A DNA stretch of 64,000 nucleotides from Nomia melanderi (lineage: Eukaryota; Arthropoda; Insecta; Hymenoptera; Halictidae), in contig NC_134999.1 in assembly GCF_051020985.1 (NCBI RefSeq), forward strand, positions 5,146,001 through 5,210,000. The letters are read 5' to 3'. Position 1 is the first letter of the stretch; the number at the start of each line of letters is the position of its first letter. The position numbers were made by a program, and so were the translations under genes. Below the pieces are notes generated by a model, which saw nothing but the letters and a program-made list of their open reading frames with translations, had not been told where the DNA came from and searched no databases. Of the stretch, positions 22,645 to 33,545 are shown piece after piece.

Positions 22645-25600
22645 TTGGAAACCTGGTTTGTATAGTCTAAAGTCAATTTCGACCAAAAGTATCCAGACCT
22701 TCCCATCTGTCAGCCGGATGTAGCCTTCGTCCCTATGAGACCTCGTCCTGGAGTCCCATCACAGCTAAGTTAAATGGCTTCCCCCGACCTTCCTGGCAAT
22801 TCTGCCCGACGGTGTCCAAGTTTTACACTTTGGAAACCTGGTTTGGATAGTCTAAAGTCAATTTCGACTAAAACTATCCCGAACTTCCCATCGGTCAGCC
22901 GGATGTAGCCTCGTAACCTGAGACCTCGTCCTGGAGTCCCATCACTGCTAAGTCAAATGACTACCCCCGACATTCCTGCCAATTCTGCCCGACGGAGTCC
23001 AAGATTTCCACTTTGGAAACCTGGTTTGTATAGTCTACATTCAATTTCGACCAAAAGTATCCCGACCTTCCCATCGGTCAGCCGGATGTAGCCTTGGAAC
23101 CTATGAGACCTCGTCCTGGAGTCCCATCACTGCTAAGTCAAATCACTACCCCCGACCTTCCTCGCAATTCTGCCGACGGAAACCAAGTTTTCCCCTTTGG
23201 AAACCTGGTTTGTATAGTCTAAAGTCAATTTCGACCAAAAGTATCCCGACCTTCCCATCGGTCAGTCGGATGTAGCCTTCGTCCCTATGAGACATAGTCC
23301 TGGAGTCCCATCACTGCTAAGTCAAATGGCTACCCCCGACCTTCCTGGCAATTCTGCCCGACGGAATCCAAGTTTTCCACTTTGGAAACCTGGATTGTAT
23401 AGTCTAAAGTCAAATTCGAGCAAAAGTATCCCGACCTTCCCTTCGGTCAGCCGGCGGTAGCCTTGGTCCCTATGAGACATCGTCCTGGAGTCCCATCACT
23501 GCTAAGTCAAATGGCTACCCCCGAACTTCCTGGCAATTCTAACCGACGGAATCCTAGTTTTGCACTTTGGAAACCTGGTTAGTTTAGTCTAAAGTCAATT
23601 TCGACCAAAAGTATCCCGACCTTCCCATCGGTCAGCCGGATGTAGCCTTGGTCAAAATGAGACCTCGTCCCGGAGTCCCATCACAGCTAAGTCAAATGGC
23701 TCCCCCGACTATCCTCGCAATTCCGGCCGACGGAATCCAAGTTTTCCACTTTGAAAACCTGGTTTGTATAGTCTAAAGTCAATTTCGACCAAAAGTGTCC
23801 CGACCTTCCCATCGGTCAGCCGGATGTAGCCTTCGTCCATATGAGACATCGTCCAGGAGTCCCAAAGCTGCTAAGTCAAATGGCTACCCCCGACCTTCGT
23901 GGCAATTCTGACCGACGGAATCCAAGTTTTCCACTTTGGAAGCCTGGTTTGGATAGTCTAAAGTCAATTTCGACTAAAACTATCCCGAACTTCCCATCGG
24001 TCAGCCGGATGTAGCCTCGTAACCTGAGACCTCGTCCTGGAGTCCCATCACTGCTAAGTCAAATGACTACCCCCGACATTCCTGCCAATTCTGCCCGACG
24101 GAGTCCAAGATTTCCACTTTGGAAAACTGGTTTGTATAGTCTAAATTCAATTTCGACCAAAAGTATCCCGACCTTCCCATCGGTCAGCCGGATGTAGCCT
24201 TGGAACCTGTGAGACCTCGTCCTGGAGTCCCATCACTGCTAAGTCAAATCACTACCCCCGACCTTCCTGGCAATTCTGCGGCGGAATCCAAGTTTTCCTC
24301 TTTGGAAACCTGGTTTGTATAGTCTAAAGTCAATTTCGAGCAAAAGTATCCCGACCTTCCCATCTGTCAGTCGGATGTAGCCTTCGTCCCTATGAGACAT
24401 AGTCCCGGAGTCCCATCACTGCTAAGTCAAATGGCTACCCCCGACCTTCCTGGCAATTCTGCCCGACGGAATCCAAGTTTTGCACTTTGGAAACCTGGAT
24501 TGTATAGTCTAAAGTCAATTTCGACCAAAAGTTTCCCGAACTTCACATCGGTCAGCCGGATGTAGCCTTGGTCCCTATGAGACCTCGCCCTGGTGTCCAA
24601 TCACTGCTAAGTCAAATGGCTACCCCCGACCTTCCTGGCAATTCTGGTCGACGGAATCCAAGTTTTCCACTTTGGAAACGTGGATTGTTTAGTCTAAAGT
24701 CAATTTCGACCAAAAGTATCCCGAACTTCTCATCGGTCAGCCGGATGTAGCCTTGGTCCCTATGAGACCTCGTCCTGGAGTCCCATCACAGCTAAGTCAA
24801 ACGGCTCCCCCGACCTTCCTGGCAATTTCGGCCGACGGAATCAAAGTTTTCCACTTTGGAAACGTGGTTTGTATAGTCTAAAGTCACTTTCGAGCAAAAG
24901 TATCCCGACCTTCCCATGGGTCAGGCGGATGTAGCCTTCGTCCCTATGAGACATCGTCCTGGAGTCCCATCACTGCTAAGTCAAATGGCTACCTCCGACC
25001 TACCTGGCAATTCTGCCGACGGAATCCACGTTTTGCACTTTGGAAACCTGGTTTGTTTAGTCTAAAGTCAATTTCGACCAAAAGTATCCCGACCTTCCCA
25101 TCGGTCAGCCGGATGTAGCCTTGGTCCCTATGACACATCGTCCTGGAGTCCCATCACAGCTAAATCAAATGGCTACCCCCGACCATCCTGGCAATTCTGC
25201 CCGACGGCATCCAAGTTTTGCACTTTGGAAACCTGGATTGTATAGTCTAAAGTCAATTTCGACCAAAAGTATCCCGACCTTCCCATCGGTCAGCCGGATG
25301 TAGCCTTCGTCCATATGAGACATCGTCCAGGAGTCCCATCACAGCTAAGTCAAATGGCTACCCCCGACCTTCGTGGCAATTCTGACCGACGGAATCCAAC
25401 TTTTCCACTTTGGAAACCTGGTTTGGATAGTCTAAAGTCAATTTCGACTAAAACTATCCCGAACTTCCCATCGGTCAGCCGGATGTAGCCTCGTAACCTG
25501 AGACCTCGTCCTGGAGTCCCATCACTGCTAAGTCAAATGACTACCCCCGACATTCCTGCCAATTCTGCCCGACGGAGTCCAAGATTTCCACTTTGGAAAC

Positions 25601-25929
25601 CTGGTTTGTATAGTCTAAATTCAATTTCGACCAAAAGTGTCCCGACCTTCCCATCGGTCAGGCGGATGTAGCCTTGGAACCTATGAGACCTCGTCCTGGA
25701 CTCCCATCACTGCTAAGTCAAATGGCTACCCCCGACCTTCCTGGCAATTCTGCCCGACGGCATCCAAGTTTTGCACTTTGGAAACCTGGATTGTATGGTC
25801 TAAAGTCAATTTCGAAAAAAAGTATCCCGACCTTCCCATCGGTCAGACGGATGTAGCCTTGGTCCCTATTAGACATCGTCCTGGAGTCCCATCACTGCTA
25901 AGTCAAATGGCTACCCCCGACCTTCCTGG
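22645..25929 (+). repeat. Domain IV HOR copy 1, P segment
   Basis: Matches 29841-33495 in pieces (offset 7,196 bp to about 23553, about 6,827 bp from about 23922, and 7,565 bp from 24291) and about 44238-47523 at offset 21,593-21,594 bp. Compared with the second copy it carries an additional two monomers at about 23554-23922. A 1-bp slip near 24280 (CTGCGGCGG here, CTGCCGGCGG in the partners) explains the 1-bp offset change. Diagnostic marks are CTAAGTTAAATGG (22767), GCCGGCGGTAGCC (23451), GGTCAAAATGAG (23650) and CCTCGTAACCTGAGACC. Confidence 0.82.
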
Positions 25930-27219
25930 CAATTCTGGCCGACGGAATCCAAGTTTTCCGCTTTGGAAACCTGGTTTGTATAGTCTAAAGTCAATTTCGA
26001 CCAAAAGTATCCAGACCTTCCCATCTGTCAGCCGGATGTAGCCTTCGTCCCTATGAGACCTCGTCCTGGAGTCCCATCACAGCTAAGTTAAATGGCTTCC
26101 CCCGACCTTCCTGGCAATTCTGCCCGACGGTGTCCAAGTTTTACACTTTGGAAACCTGGTTTGGATAGTCTAAAGTCAATTTCGACTAAAACTATCCCGA
26201 ACTTCCCATCGGTCAGCCGGATGTAGCCTCGTAACCTGAGACCTCGTCCTGGAGTCCCATCACTGCTAAGTCAAATGACTACCCCCGACATTCCTGCCAA
26301 TTCTGCCCGACGGAGTCCAAGATTTCCACTTTGGAAACCTGGTTTGTATAGTCTACATTCAATTTCGACCAAAAGTATCCCGACCTTCCCATCGGTCAGC
26401 CGGATGTAGCCTTGGAACCTATGAGACCTCGTCCTGGAGTCCCATCACTGCTAAGTCAAATCACTACCCCCGACCTTCCTCGCAATTCTGCCGACGGAAA
26501 CCAAGTTTTCCCCTTTGGAAACCTGGATTGTATAGTCTAAAGTCAATTTCGACCAAAAGTATCCCGACCTTCCCATCGGTCAGCCGGATGTAGCCTTCGT
26601 CCATATGAGACATCGTCCAGGAGTCCCATCACAGCTAAGTCAAATGGCTACCCCCGACCTTCGTGGCAATTCTGACCGACGGAATCCAACTTTTCCACTT
26701 TGGAAACCTGGTTTGGATAGTCTAAAGTCAATTTCGACTAAAACTATCCCGAACTTCCCATCGGTCAGCCGGATGTAGCCTCGTAACCTGAGACCTCGTC
26801 CTGGAGTCCCATCACTGCTAAGTCAAATGACTACCCCCGACATTCCTGCCAATTCTGCCCGACGGAGTCCAAGATTTCCACTTTGGAAACCTGGTTTGTA
26901 TAGTCTAAATTCAATTTCGACCAAAAGTGTCCCGACCTTCCCATCGGTCAGGCGGATGTAGCCTTGGAACCTATGAGACCTCGTCCTGGACTCCCATCAC
27001 TGCTAAGTCAAATGGCTACCCCCGACCTTCCTGGCAATTCTGCCCGACGGCATCCAAGTTTTGCACTTTGGAAACCTGGATTGTATGGTCTAAAGTCAAT
27101 TTCGAAAAAAAGTATCCCGACCTTCCCATCGGTCAGACGGATGTAGCCTTGGTCCCTATTAGACATCGTCCTGGAGTCCCATCACTGCTAAGTCAAATGG
27201 CTACCCCCGACCTTCCTGG
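25233..27219 (+). repeat. Mosaic duplication inside HOR copy 1 (1,290-bp offset)
   Basis: 25233-25929 is repeated at 26523-27219 (offset 1,290 bp, 7 monomers). The piece between, about 25930-26522, matches 22612-23204 at offset 3,318 bp (18 monomers). It begins with the TTTTCCGCTTTGG unit and includes the CTAAGTTAAATGG mark at 26084. The other domain IV copies go straight from the equivalent of 25929 to the equivalent of 27220. This is the pattern left by unequal exchange between HOR copies followed by a second exchange or a deletion. Confidence 0.82.
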
Positions 27220-27333
27220 CAATTCTGCCCGACGGAATCCAAGTTTTGCACTTTGGAAACCTGGATTGTATAGTCTAAAGTCAATTTCGACCAAAAGTAT
27301 CCCGAACTTCCAATGGGTCAGCCGGATGTAGGC

Positions 27334-27518
27334 TTCGTCCCTATGAGACATCGTCGTGGAGTCCCATCACTGCTAAGTCAAATGGCTACCCCCGACCTTC
27401 CTGGCAATACTGCCCGACGGAATCCAAGTTTTGCACTTTGGAAACCTGGATTGTATAGTCTAAAGTCAATTTCGACCAAAAGTATCCCGACCTTCCCATC
27501 GGTCAGCCGGATGTAGCC
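27334..27518 (+). repeat. Reference 185-bp monomer
   Basis: This copy is close to the consensus and is used here to define phase. Phase 1 is the TTCG after the conserved GATGTAGCC/GATGTAGGC of the previous unit, and the unit ends with the next GATGTAGCC. CTAAGTCAA lies at 27373-27381 (phase 40) and CTAAAGTCAA at 27460-27469 (phase 127). CCCGACCTTCC lies at 27391-27401 (phase 58) and again at 27486-27496 (phase 153). These two collinear pairs sit 87 and 95 bp apart, close to half a monomer, suggesting an ancient dimer. The AT-richer part runs from about phase 93 to 150 and the rest is GC-richer. The class of this copy at phase 1-35 is the TTCGTCC/ACATCG type. Confidence 0.9.
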
Positions 27519-27704
27519 TTGGAACCTATGAGACCTCGTCCTGGAGTCCCATCACTGCTAAGTCAAATGACTACCCCCGACCTTCCTGGCAATTCTGCCC
27601 TGACGGAATGCAAGTTTTGCACTTTGGAAACCTGGATTGTATAGTCGAAAGTCAATTTCGACCAAAAGAATCCCGACCTTCCCATCGGTCAGGCGGATGT
27701 AGCC

Positions 27705-28072
27705 TTGGTCCCTATGAGACCTCGTCCTGGAGTCTCATCACAGCTAAGTCAAATGACTCCCCCGACCTTCCTGGCAATTCCGGCCGACGGAATCCAAGTT
27801 TTGCACTTTGGAAACCTGGATTGTATAGTCGAAAGTCATTTTCGACCAAAAGTATCCCGACCTTCCCATCGGTCGGCCGGATGTAGCCTTGGTCCCTATG
27901 AGACCTCGTCCTGGAGTCTCATCACAGCTAAGTCAAATGACTCCCCCGACCTTCCTGGCAATTCCGGCCGACGGAATCCAAGTTTTGCACTTTGGAAACC
28001 TGGATTGTATAGTCGAAAGTCATTTTCGACCAAAAGTATCCCGACCTTCCCATCGGTCGGCCGGATGTAGCC
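27705..28072 (+). repeat. Two adjacent, almost identical 184-bp monomers
   Basis: 27705-27888 and 27889-28072 read the same throughout: GGAGTCTCATCACAGC, GACTCCCCCGACC (one base short of the usual GACTACCCCCGACC), AGTCGAAAGTCATTTTCG and GGTCGGCCGG. The pair is kept in all four Q segments (33980/34164, 40072/40256 and 48009/48193), so this single-monomer duplication predates the HOR amplification. Confidence 0.88.
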
Positions 28073-29840
28073 TTGGAACCTATGAGACCTCGTCCTGGAG
28101 TCCCATCACTACTAAGTCAAATGGCTACCCCCGACCTACGTGGCAATTCTGCCCGACGGAATCCAAGTTTTGCACTTTGGAAACCTGGATTGTATAGTCT
28201 AAAGTCATTTTCGACCAAAAGTATCCAGACATGCCCATCGGTCAGCCGGATGTAGCTTTGGTCCCTATGAGACCTCGCCCAGGTGTCCAATCACTGCTAA
28301 GTCGAATGACTGCCCCCGACTTTCCTGGCAACTCTGGCCGGCGGAATCCAAGTTTTCCACTTTGGAAACCTAGATTGTTTAGTCTAAAGTCAATTTCGAC
28401 GAAAAGTATCCCGACCTTCCCATCGGTCAGCCGGATGTAGCCTTGGAACCTATGAGACCTCGTCCTGTAGTCCCATCACTGCTAAGTCAAATGGCAACCC
28501 TCGACCTTGCTGGAAATTCTGCCCGACGGAATCCAAGTTTTCCACTTTGGAAACCTGGCTTGTATAGTCTAAAGTTTATTTCGACCAAAAGTATTCCGAC
28601 CTTCCCATCGGTCAGTCGGATGTAGCCTTTTTCCGTATGAGATCTCGCCCTGGTGTCCAATCACTGCTAAGTCAACTGGCTTCCCCCGACCTTCCGGGCA
28701 ATTCCGGCCGACGGAATCCAAGTTTTCCACTTTGGAAACCTGGTTTGTATAGTCTAAAGTCAATTTCGACTAAAAGTATCCCGTCCCACCCATCGGTCAG
28801 CCGGATGTAGCCTTGGTCCCTATGAGACCTCGCCCTGGTGTCCAATCACTGCTAAGTCAAATGACTACCCCCGTCCTTCCTGGCAATTCCGCTCGACGGA
28901 GTCCAAGTTTTCCACTTTGGGCACCTGGTTTGTATAGTCAAAAGTCAATTTCGACCAAAAGTATCCTGAACTTCCCACGGGTCAGCCGGATGTAGGCTTC
29001 GTCCCTATGAGACATCGTCGTGGAGTCCAATCACTGCTAAGTCAAATTGCTACCCCCGACATTCCTGGCAATTCTGCCCGACGGAATCCAAGTTTTCCAC
29101 TTTGGCAACCTCGTTTGTATAGTCTAAAGTCATTTTCGACCAAAAGTATCCAGGCCTTCCCATCGGTCAGCCGGATGTAGCCTTGGTCCCTATGAGACCT
29201 CTCCCTGGTGTCCAATCACCGCTAAGTCGAATGGATTCCCCCGACCTTCCTGGCAATTTTGGCCGACGGAATCCAAGTTTTCCACTTTGGCAACCTGGTT
29301 TGTATAGTCTAAAGTCATTTTCGACCAAAAGTATCCAGACCTTCCCATCGGTCAGCCGGATGTTGCCTTGGTCCCTATGAGATCTCGTCCCGGAGTCCCA
29401 TCACAGCTAAGTCAAATGGCTCCCCCGACGTTCCTTGCAATTCCGGCCGACGGAATCCAAGTTTTCCACTTTGAAAACCTGGTTTGTATAGTCTAAAGTC
29501 AATTTCGACCAAAAGTATCCAGACCTTCCCATCGGTCAGCCGGATGTAGCCTTGGTCCCTATGAGACCTCGTCCTGGAGTCTAATTACTGCTAAGTCAAA
29601 TGGCTTCCCCAGACCTTCCTGGCAATTCTGGCCGACGGAATCCACGTTTTCCACTTTGACAACCTGGTTTGTATAGTGTAAAGTCATTTTCGACCAAAAG
29701 TATCCAGACCTTCCCATCGGTCAGCCGGATGTAGCCTTGGTCCCTATGAGTGCTCGGCCTGGTATCGAATCACTGCTAAGTCAAATGACTACCCCCGACC
29801 TTCATGGCAATTCTGCCCGACGGAATCAAAGTTTTCCACT

Positions 29841-32800
29841 TTGGAAACCTGGTTTGTATAGTCTAAAGTCAATTTCGACCAAAAGTATCCAGACCTTCCC
29901 ATCTGTCAGCCGGATGTAGCCTTCGTCCCTATGAGACCTCGTCCTGGAGTCCCATCACAGCTAAGTTAAATGGCTTCCCCCGACCTTCCTGGCAATTCTG
30001 CCCGACGGTGTCCAAGTTTTACACTTTGGAAACCTGGTTTGGATAGTCTAAAGTCAATTTCGACTAAAAATATCCCGAACTTCCCATCGGTCAGCCGGAT
30101 GTAGCCTCGTAACCTGAGACCTCGTCCTGGAGTCCCATCACTGCTAAGTCAAATGACTACCCCCGACATTCCTGCCAATTCTGCCCGACGGAGTCCAAGA
30201 TTTCCACTTTGGAAACCTGGTTTGTATAGTCTACATTCAATTTCGACCAAAAGTATCCCGACCTTCCCATCGGTCAGCCGGATGTAGCCTTGGAACCTAT
30301 GAGACCTCGTCCTGGAGTCCCATCACTGCTAAGTCAAATCACTACCCCCGACCTTCCTCGCAATTCTGCCGACGGAAACCAAGTTTTCCCCTTTGGAAAC
30401 CTGGTTTGTATAGTCTAAAGTCAATTTCGACCAAAAGTATCCCGACCTTCCCATCGGTCAGTCGGATGTAGCCTTCGTCCTTATGAGACATAGTCCTGGA
30501 GTCCCATCACTGCTAAGTCAAATGGCTACCCCCGACCTTCCTGGCAATTCTGCCCGACGGAATCCAAGTTTTCCACTTTGGAAACCTGGATTGTATAGTC
30601 TAAAGTCAAATTCGAGCAAAAGTATCCCGACCTTCCCTTCGGTCAGCCGGCGGTAGCCTTGGTCCCTATGAGACATCGTCCTGGAGTCCCATCACTGCTA
30701 AGTCAAATGGCTACCCCCGAACTTCCTGGCAATTCTAACCGACGGAATCCAAGTTTTCCACTTTGGAAGCCTGGTTTGGATAGTCTAAAGTCAATTTCGA
30801 CTAAAACTATCCCGAACTTCCCATCGGTCAGCCGGATGTAGCCTCGTAACCTGAGACCTCGTCCTGGAGTCCCATCACTGCTAAGTCAAATGAGTACCCC
30901 CGACATTCCTGCCAATTCTGCCCGACGGAGTCCAAGATTTCCACTTTGGAAAACTGGTTTGTATAGTCTAAATTCAATTTCGACCAAAAGTATCCCGACC
31001 TTCCCATCGGTCAGCCGGATGTAGCCTTGGAACCTGTGAGACCTCGTCCTGGAGTCCCATCACTGCTAAGTCAAATCACTACCCCCGACCTTCCTGGCAA
31101 TTCTGCCGGCGGAATCCAAGTTTTCCTCTTTGGAAACCTGGTTTGTATAGTCTAAAGTCAATTTCGAGCAAAAGTATCCCGACCTTCCCATCTGTCAGTC
31201 GGATGTAGCCTTCGTCCCTATGAGACATAGTCCCGGAGTCCCATCACTGCTAAGTCAAATGGCTACCCCCGACCTTCCTGGCAATTCTGCCCGACGGAAT
31301 CCAAGTTTTGCACTTTGGAAACCTGGATTGTATAGTCTAAAGTCAATTTCGACCAAAAGTTTCCCGAACTTCACATCGGTCAGCCGGATGTAGCCTTGGT
31401 CCCTATGAGACCTCGCCCTGGTGTCCAATCACTGCTAAGTCAAATGGCTACCCCCGACCTTCCTGGCAATTCTGGTCGACGGAATCCAAGTTTTCCACTT
31501 TGGAAACGTGGATTGTTTAGTCTAAAGTCAATTTCGACCAAAAGTATCCCGAACTTCTCATCGGTCAGCCGGATGTAGCCTTGGTCCCTATGAGACCTCG
31601 TCCTGGAGTCCCATCACAGCTAAGTCAAACGGCTCCCCCGACCTTCCTGGCAATTTCGGCCGACGGAATCAAAGTTTTCCACTTTGGAAACCTGGTTTGG
31701 ATAGTCTAAAGTCAATTTCGACTAAAACTATCCCGAACTTCCCATCGGTCAGCCGGATGTAGCCTCGTAACCTGAGACCTCGTCCTGGAGTCCCATCACT
31801 GCTAAGTCAAATGACTACCCCCGACATTCCTGCCAATTCTGCCCGACGGAGTCCAAGTTTTCCTCTTTGGAAACCTGGTTTGTATAGTCTAAAGTCAATT
31901 TCGAGCAAAAGTATCCCGACCTTCCCATCTGTCAGTCGGATGTAGCCTTCGTCCCTATGAGACATAGTCCCGGAGTCCCATCACTGCTAAGTCAAATGGC
32001 TACCCCCGACCTTCCTGGCAATTCTGCCCGACGGAATCCAAGTTTTGCACTTTGGAAACCTGGATTGTATAGTCTAAAGTCAATTTCGACCAAAAGTTTC
32101 CCGAACTTCACATCGGTCAGCCGGATGTAGCCTTGGTCCCTATGAGACCTCGCCCTGGTGTCCAATCACTGCTAAGTCAAATGGCTACCCCCGACCTTCC
32201 TGGCAATTCTGGTCGACGGAATCCAAGTTTTCCACTTTGGAAACGTGGATTGTTTAGTCTAAAGTCAATTTCGACCAAAAGTATCCCGAACTTCTCATCG
32301 GTCAGCCGGATGTAGCCTTGGTCCCTATGAGACCTCGTCCTGGAGTCCCATCACAGCTAAGTCAAACGGCTCCCCCGACCTTCCTGGCAATTTCGGCCGA
32401 CGGAATCAAAGTTTTCCACTTTGGAAACCTGGTTTGTATAGTCTAAAGTCACTTTCGAGCAAAAGTATCCCGACCTTCCCATGGGTCAGGCGGATGTAGC
32501 CTTCGTCCCTATGAGACATCGTCCTGGAGTCCCATCACTGCTAAGTCAAATGGCTACCTCCGACCTACCTGGCAATTCTGCCGACGGAATCCACGTTTTG
32601 CACTTTGGAAACCTGGTTTGTTTAGTCTAAAGTCAATTTCGACCAAAAGTATCCCGACCTTCCCATCGGTCAGCCGGATGTAGCCTTGGTCCCTATGACA
32701 CATCGTCCTGGAGTCCCATCACAGCTAAATCAAATGGCTACCCCCGACCATCCTGGCAATTCTGCCCGACGGCATCCAAGTTTTGCACTTTGGAAACCTG

Positions 32801-33495
32801 GATTGTATAGTCTAAAGTCAATTTCGACCAAAAGTATCCCGACCTTCCCATCGGTCAGCCGGATGTAGCCTTCGTCCATATGAGACATCGTCCAGGAGTC
32901 CCATCACAGCTAAGTCAAATGGCTACCCCCGACCTTCGTGGCAATTCTGACCGACGGAATCCAACTTTTCCACTTTGGAAACCTGGTTTGGATAGTCTAA
33001 AGTCAATTTCGACTAAAACTATCCCGAACTTCCCATCGGTCAGCCGGATGTAGCCTCGTAACCTGAGACCTCGTCCTGGAGTCCCATCACTGCTAAGTCA
33101 AATGACTACCCCCGACATTCCTGCCAATTCTGCCCGACGGAGTCCAAGATTTCCACTTTGGAAACCTGGTTTGTATAGTCTAAATTCAATTTCGACCAAA
33201 AGTGTCCCGACCTTCCCATCGGTCAGGCGGATGTAGCCTTGGAACCTATGAGACCTCGTCCTGGACTCCCATCACTGCTAAGTCAAATGGCTACCCCCGA
33301 CCTTCCTGGCAATTCTGCCCGACGGCATCCAAGTTTTGCACTTTGGAAACCTGGATTGTATGGTCTAAAGTCAATTTCGAAAAAAAGTATCCCGACCTTC
33401 CCATCGGTCAGACGGATGTAGCCTTTGTCCCTATTAGACATCGTCCTGGAGTCCCATCACTGCTAAGTCAAATGGCTACCCCCGACCTTCCTGGC
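29841..33495 (+). repeat. Domain IV HOR copy 2, P segment
   Basis: Begins by a direct join of Q-type sequence (equivalent to 36300) to P-type sequence (equivalent to 22645 and 38146). Copies 3 and 4 carry about 1,846 bp (10 monomers) at this point, so the R segment is absent here. The copy also lacks the two monomers found at 23554-23922, and the join near 30749 brings AACCGACGGAATCC together with the TTTTCCACTTTGGAAGCC unit. Confidence 0.8.
31115..32432 (+). repeat. 737-bp (4-mer) duplication inside HOR copy 2
   Basis: 31115-31695 is repeated at 31852-32432 at offset 737 bp. The bridge, about 31696-31851, carries GGATAGTC, CTAAAACTATCCCG and CCTCGTAACCTGAGACC, which belong to a different unit of the same HOR (compare 30778-30937). 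Copies 1 and 4 have a single version of this region. Like 25233-27219, it looks like an exchange product whose bridge preserves sequence from another HOR position. Confidence 0.8.
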
Positions 33496-33545
33496 AATTC
33501 TGCCCGGCGGAATCCAAGTTTTGCACTTTGGAAACCTGGATTGTA

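Larger units (their letters stand above)
27220..29840 (+). repeat. Domain IV HOR copy 1, Q segment
   Basis: Matches 33495-36300 at offset 6,275 bp up to about 28812 and 6,460 bp afterwards. The 185-bp step is one monomer, present at 35088-35272 (and at 41180 and 49117) but missing here. Marks include GATGTAGGCTTCG (27327), GCCCTGACGGAATGC (27597), a repeated 184-bp unit with CATCGGTCGGCCGG, and CTATGAGTGCTCGGCC (29743). Confidence 0.85.

Noticed and set aside
25637..26041. Longer open frame (134 codons) crossing two monomers
   Set aside because: It exists because point changes remove a stop between neighbouring satellite units; its copies at 26927, 33202 and 47231 follow the HOR duplications. 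There is no sign of constraint beyond DNA identity.
27373..27401. Quadruplex- or i-motif-forming C-tracts (CCCCC and several CCC per monomer)
   Set aside because: The tracts are separated by long loops of about 15-90 bases and only one has five C, so a compact four-tract structure is not supported.
27469..27491. Possible CENP-B box starting at TTTCGACCAAAAG
   Set aside because: TTCG and the downstream A fit the core pattern, but the required CGGG is absent at the right spacing, and the opposite strand offers no match at the other CCCG sites.
27460..27496. tRNA-like or SINE-like internal promoter (B-box resemblance at TTTCGACC)
   Set aside because: The B-box pattern GGTTCGANTCC is not met, no A-box lies upstream at a suitable distance, and no poly-A or target-site duplications are present.
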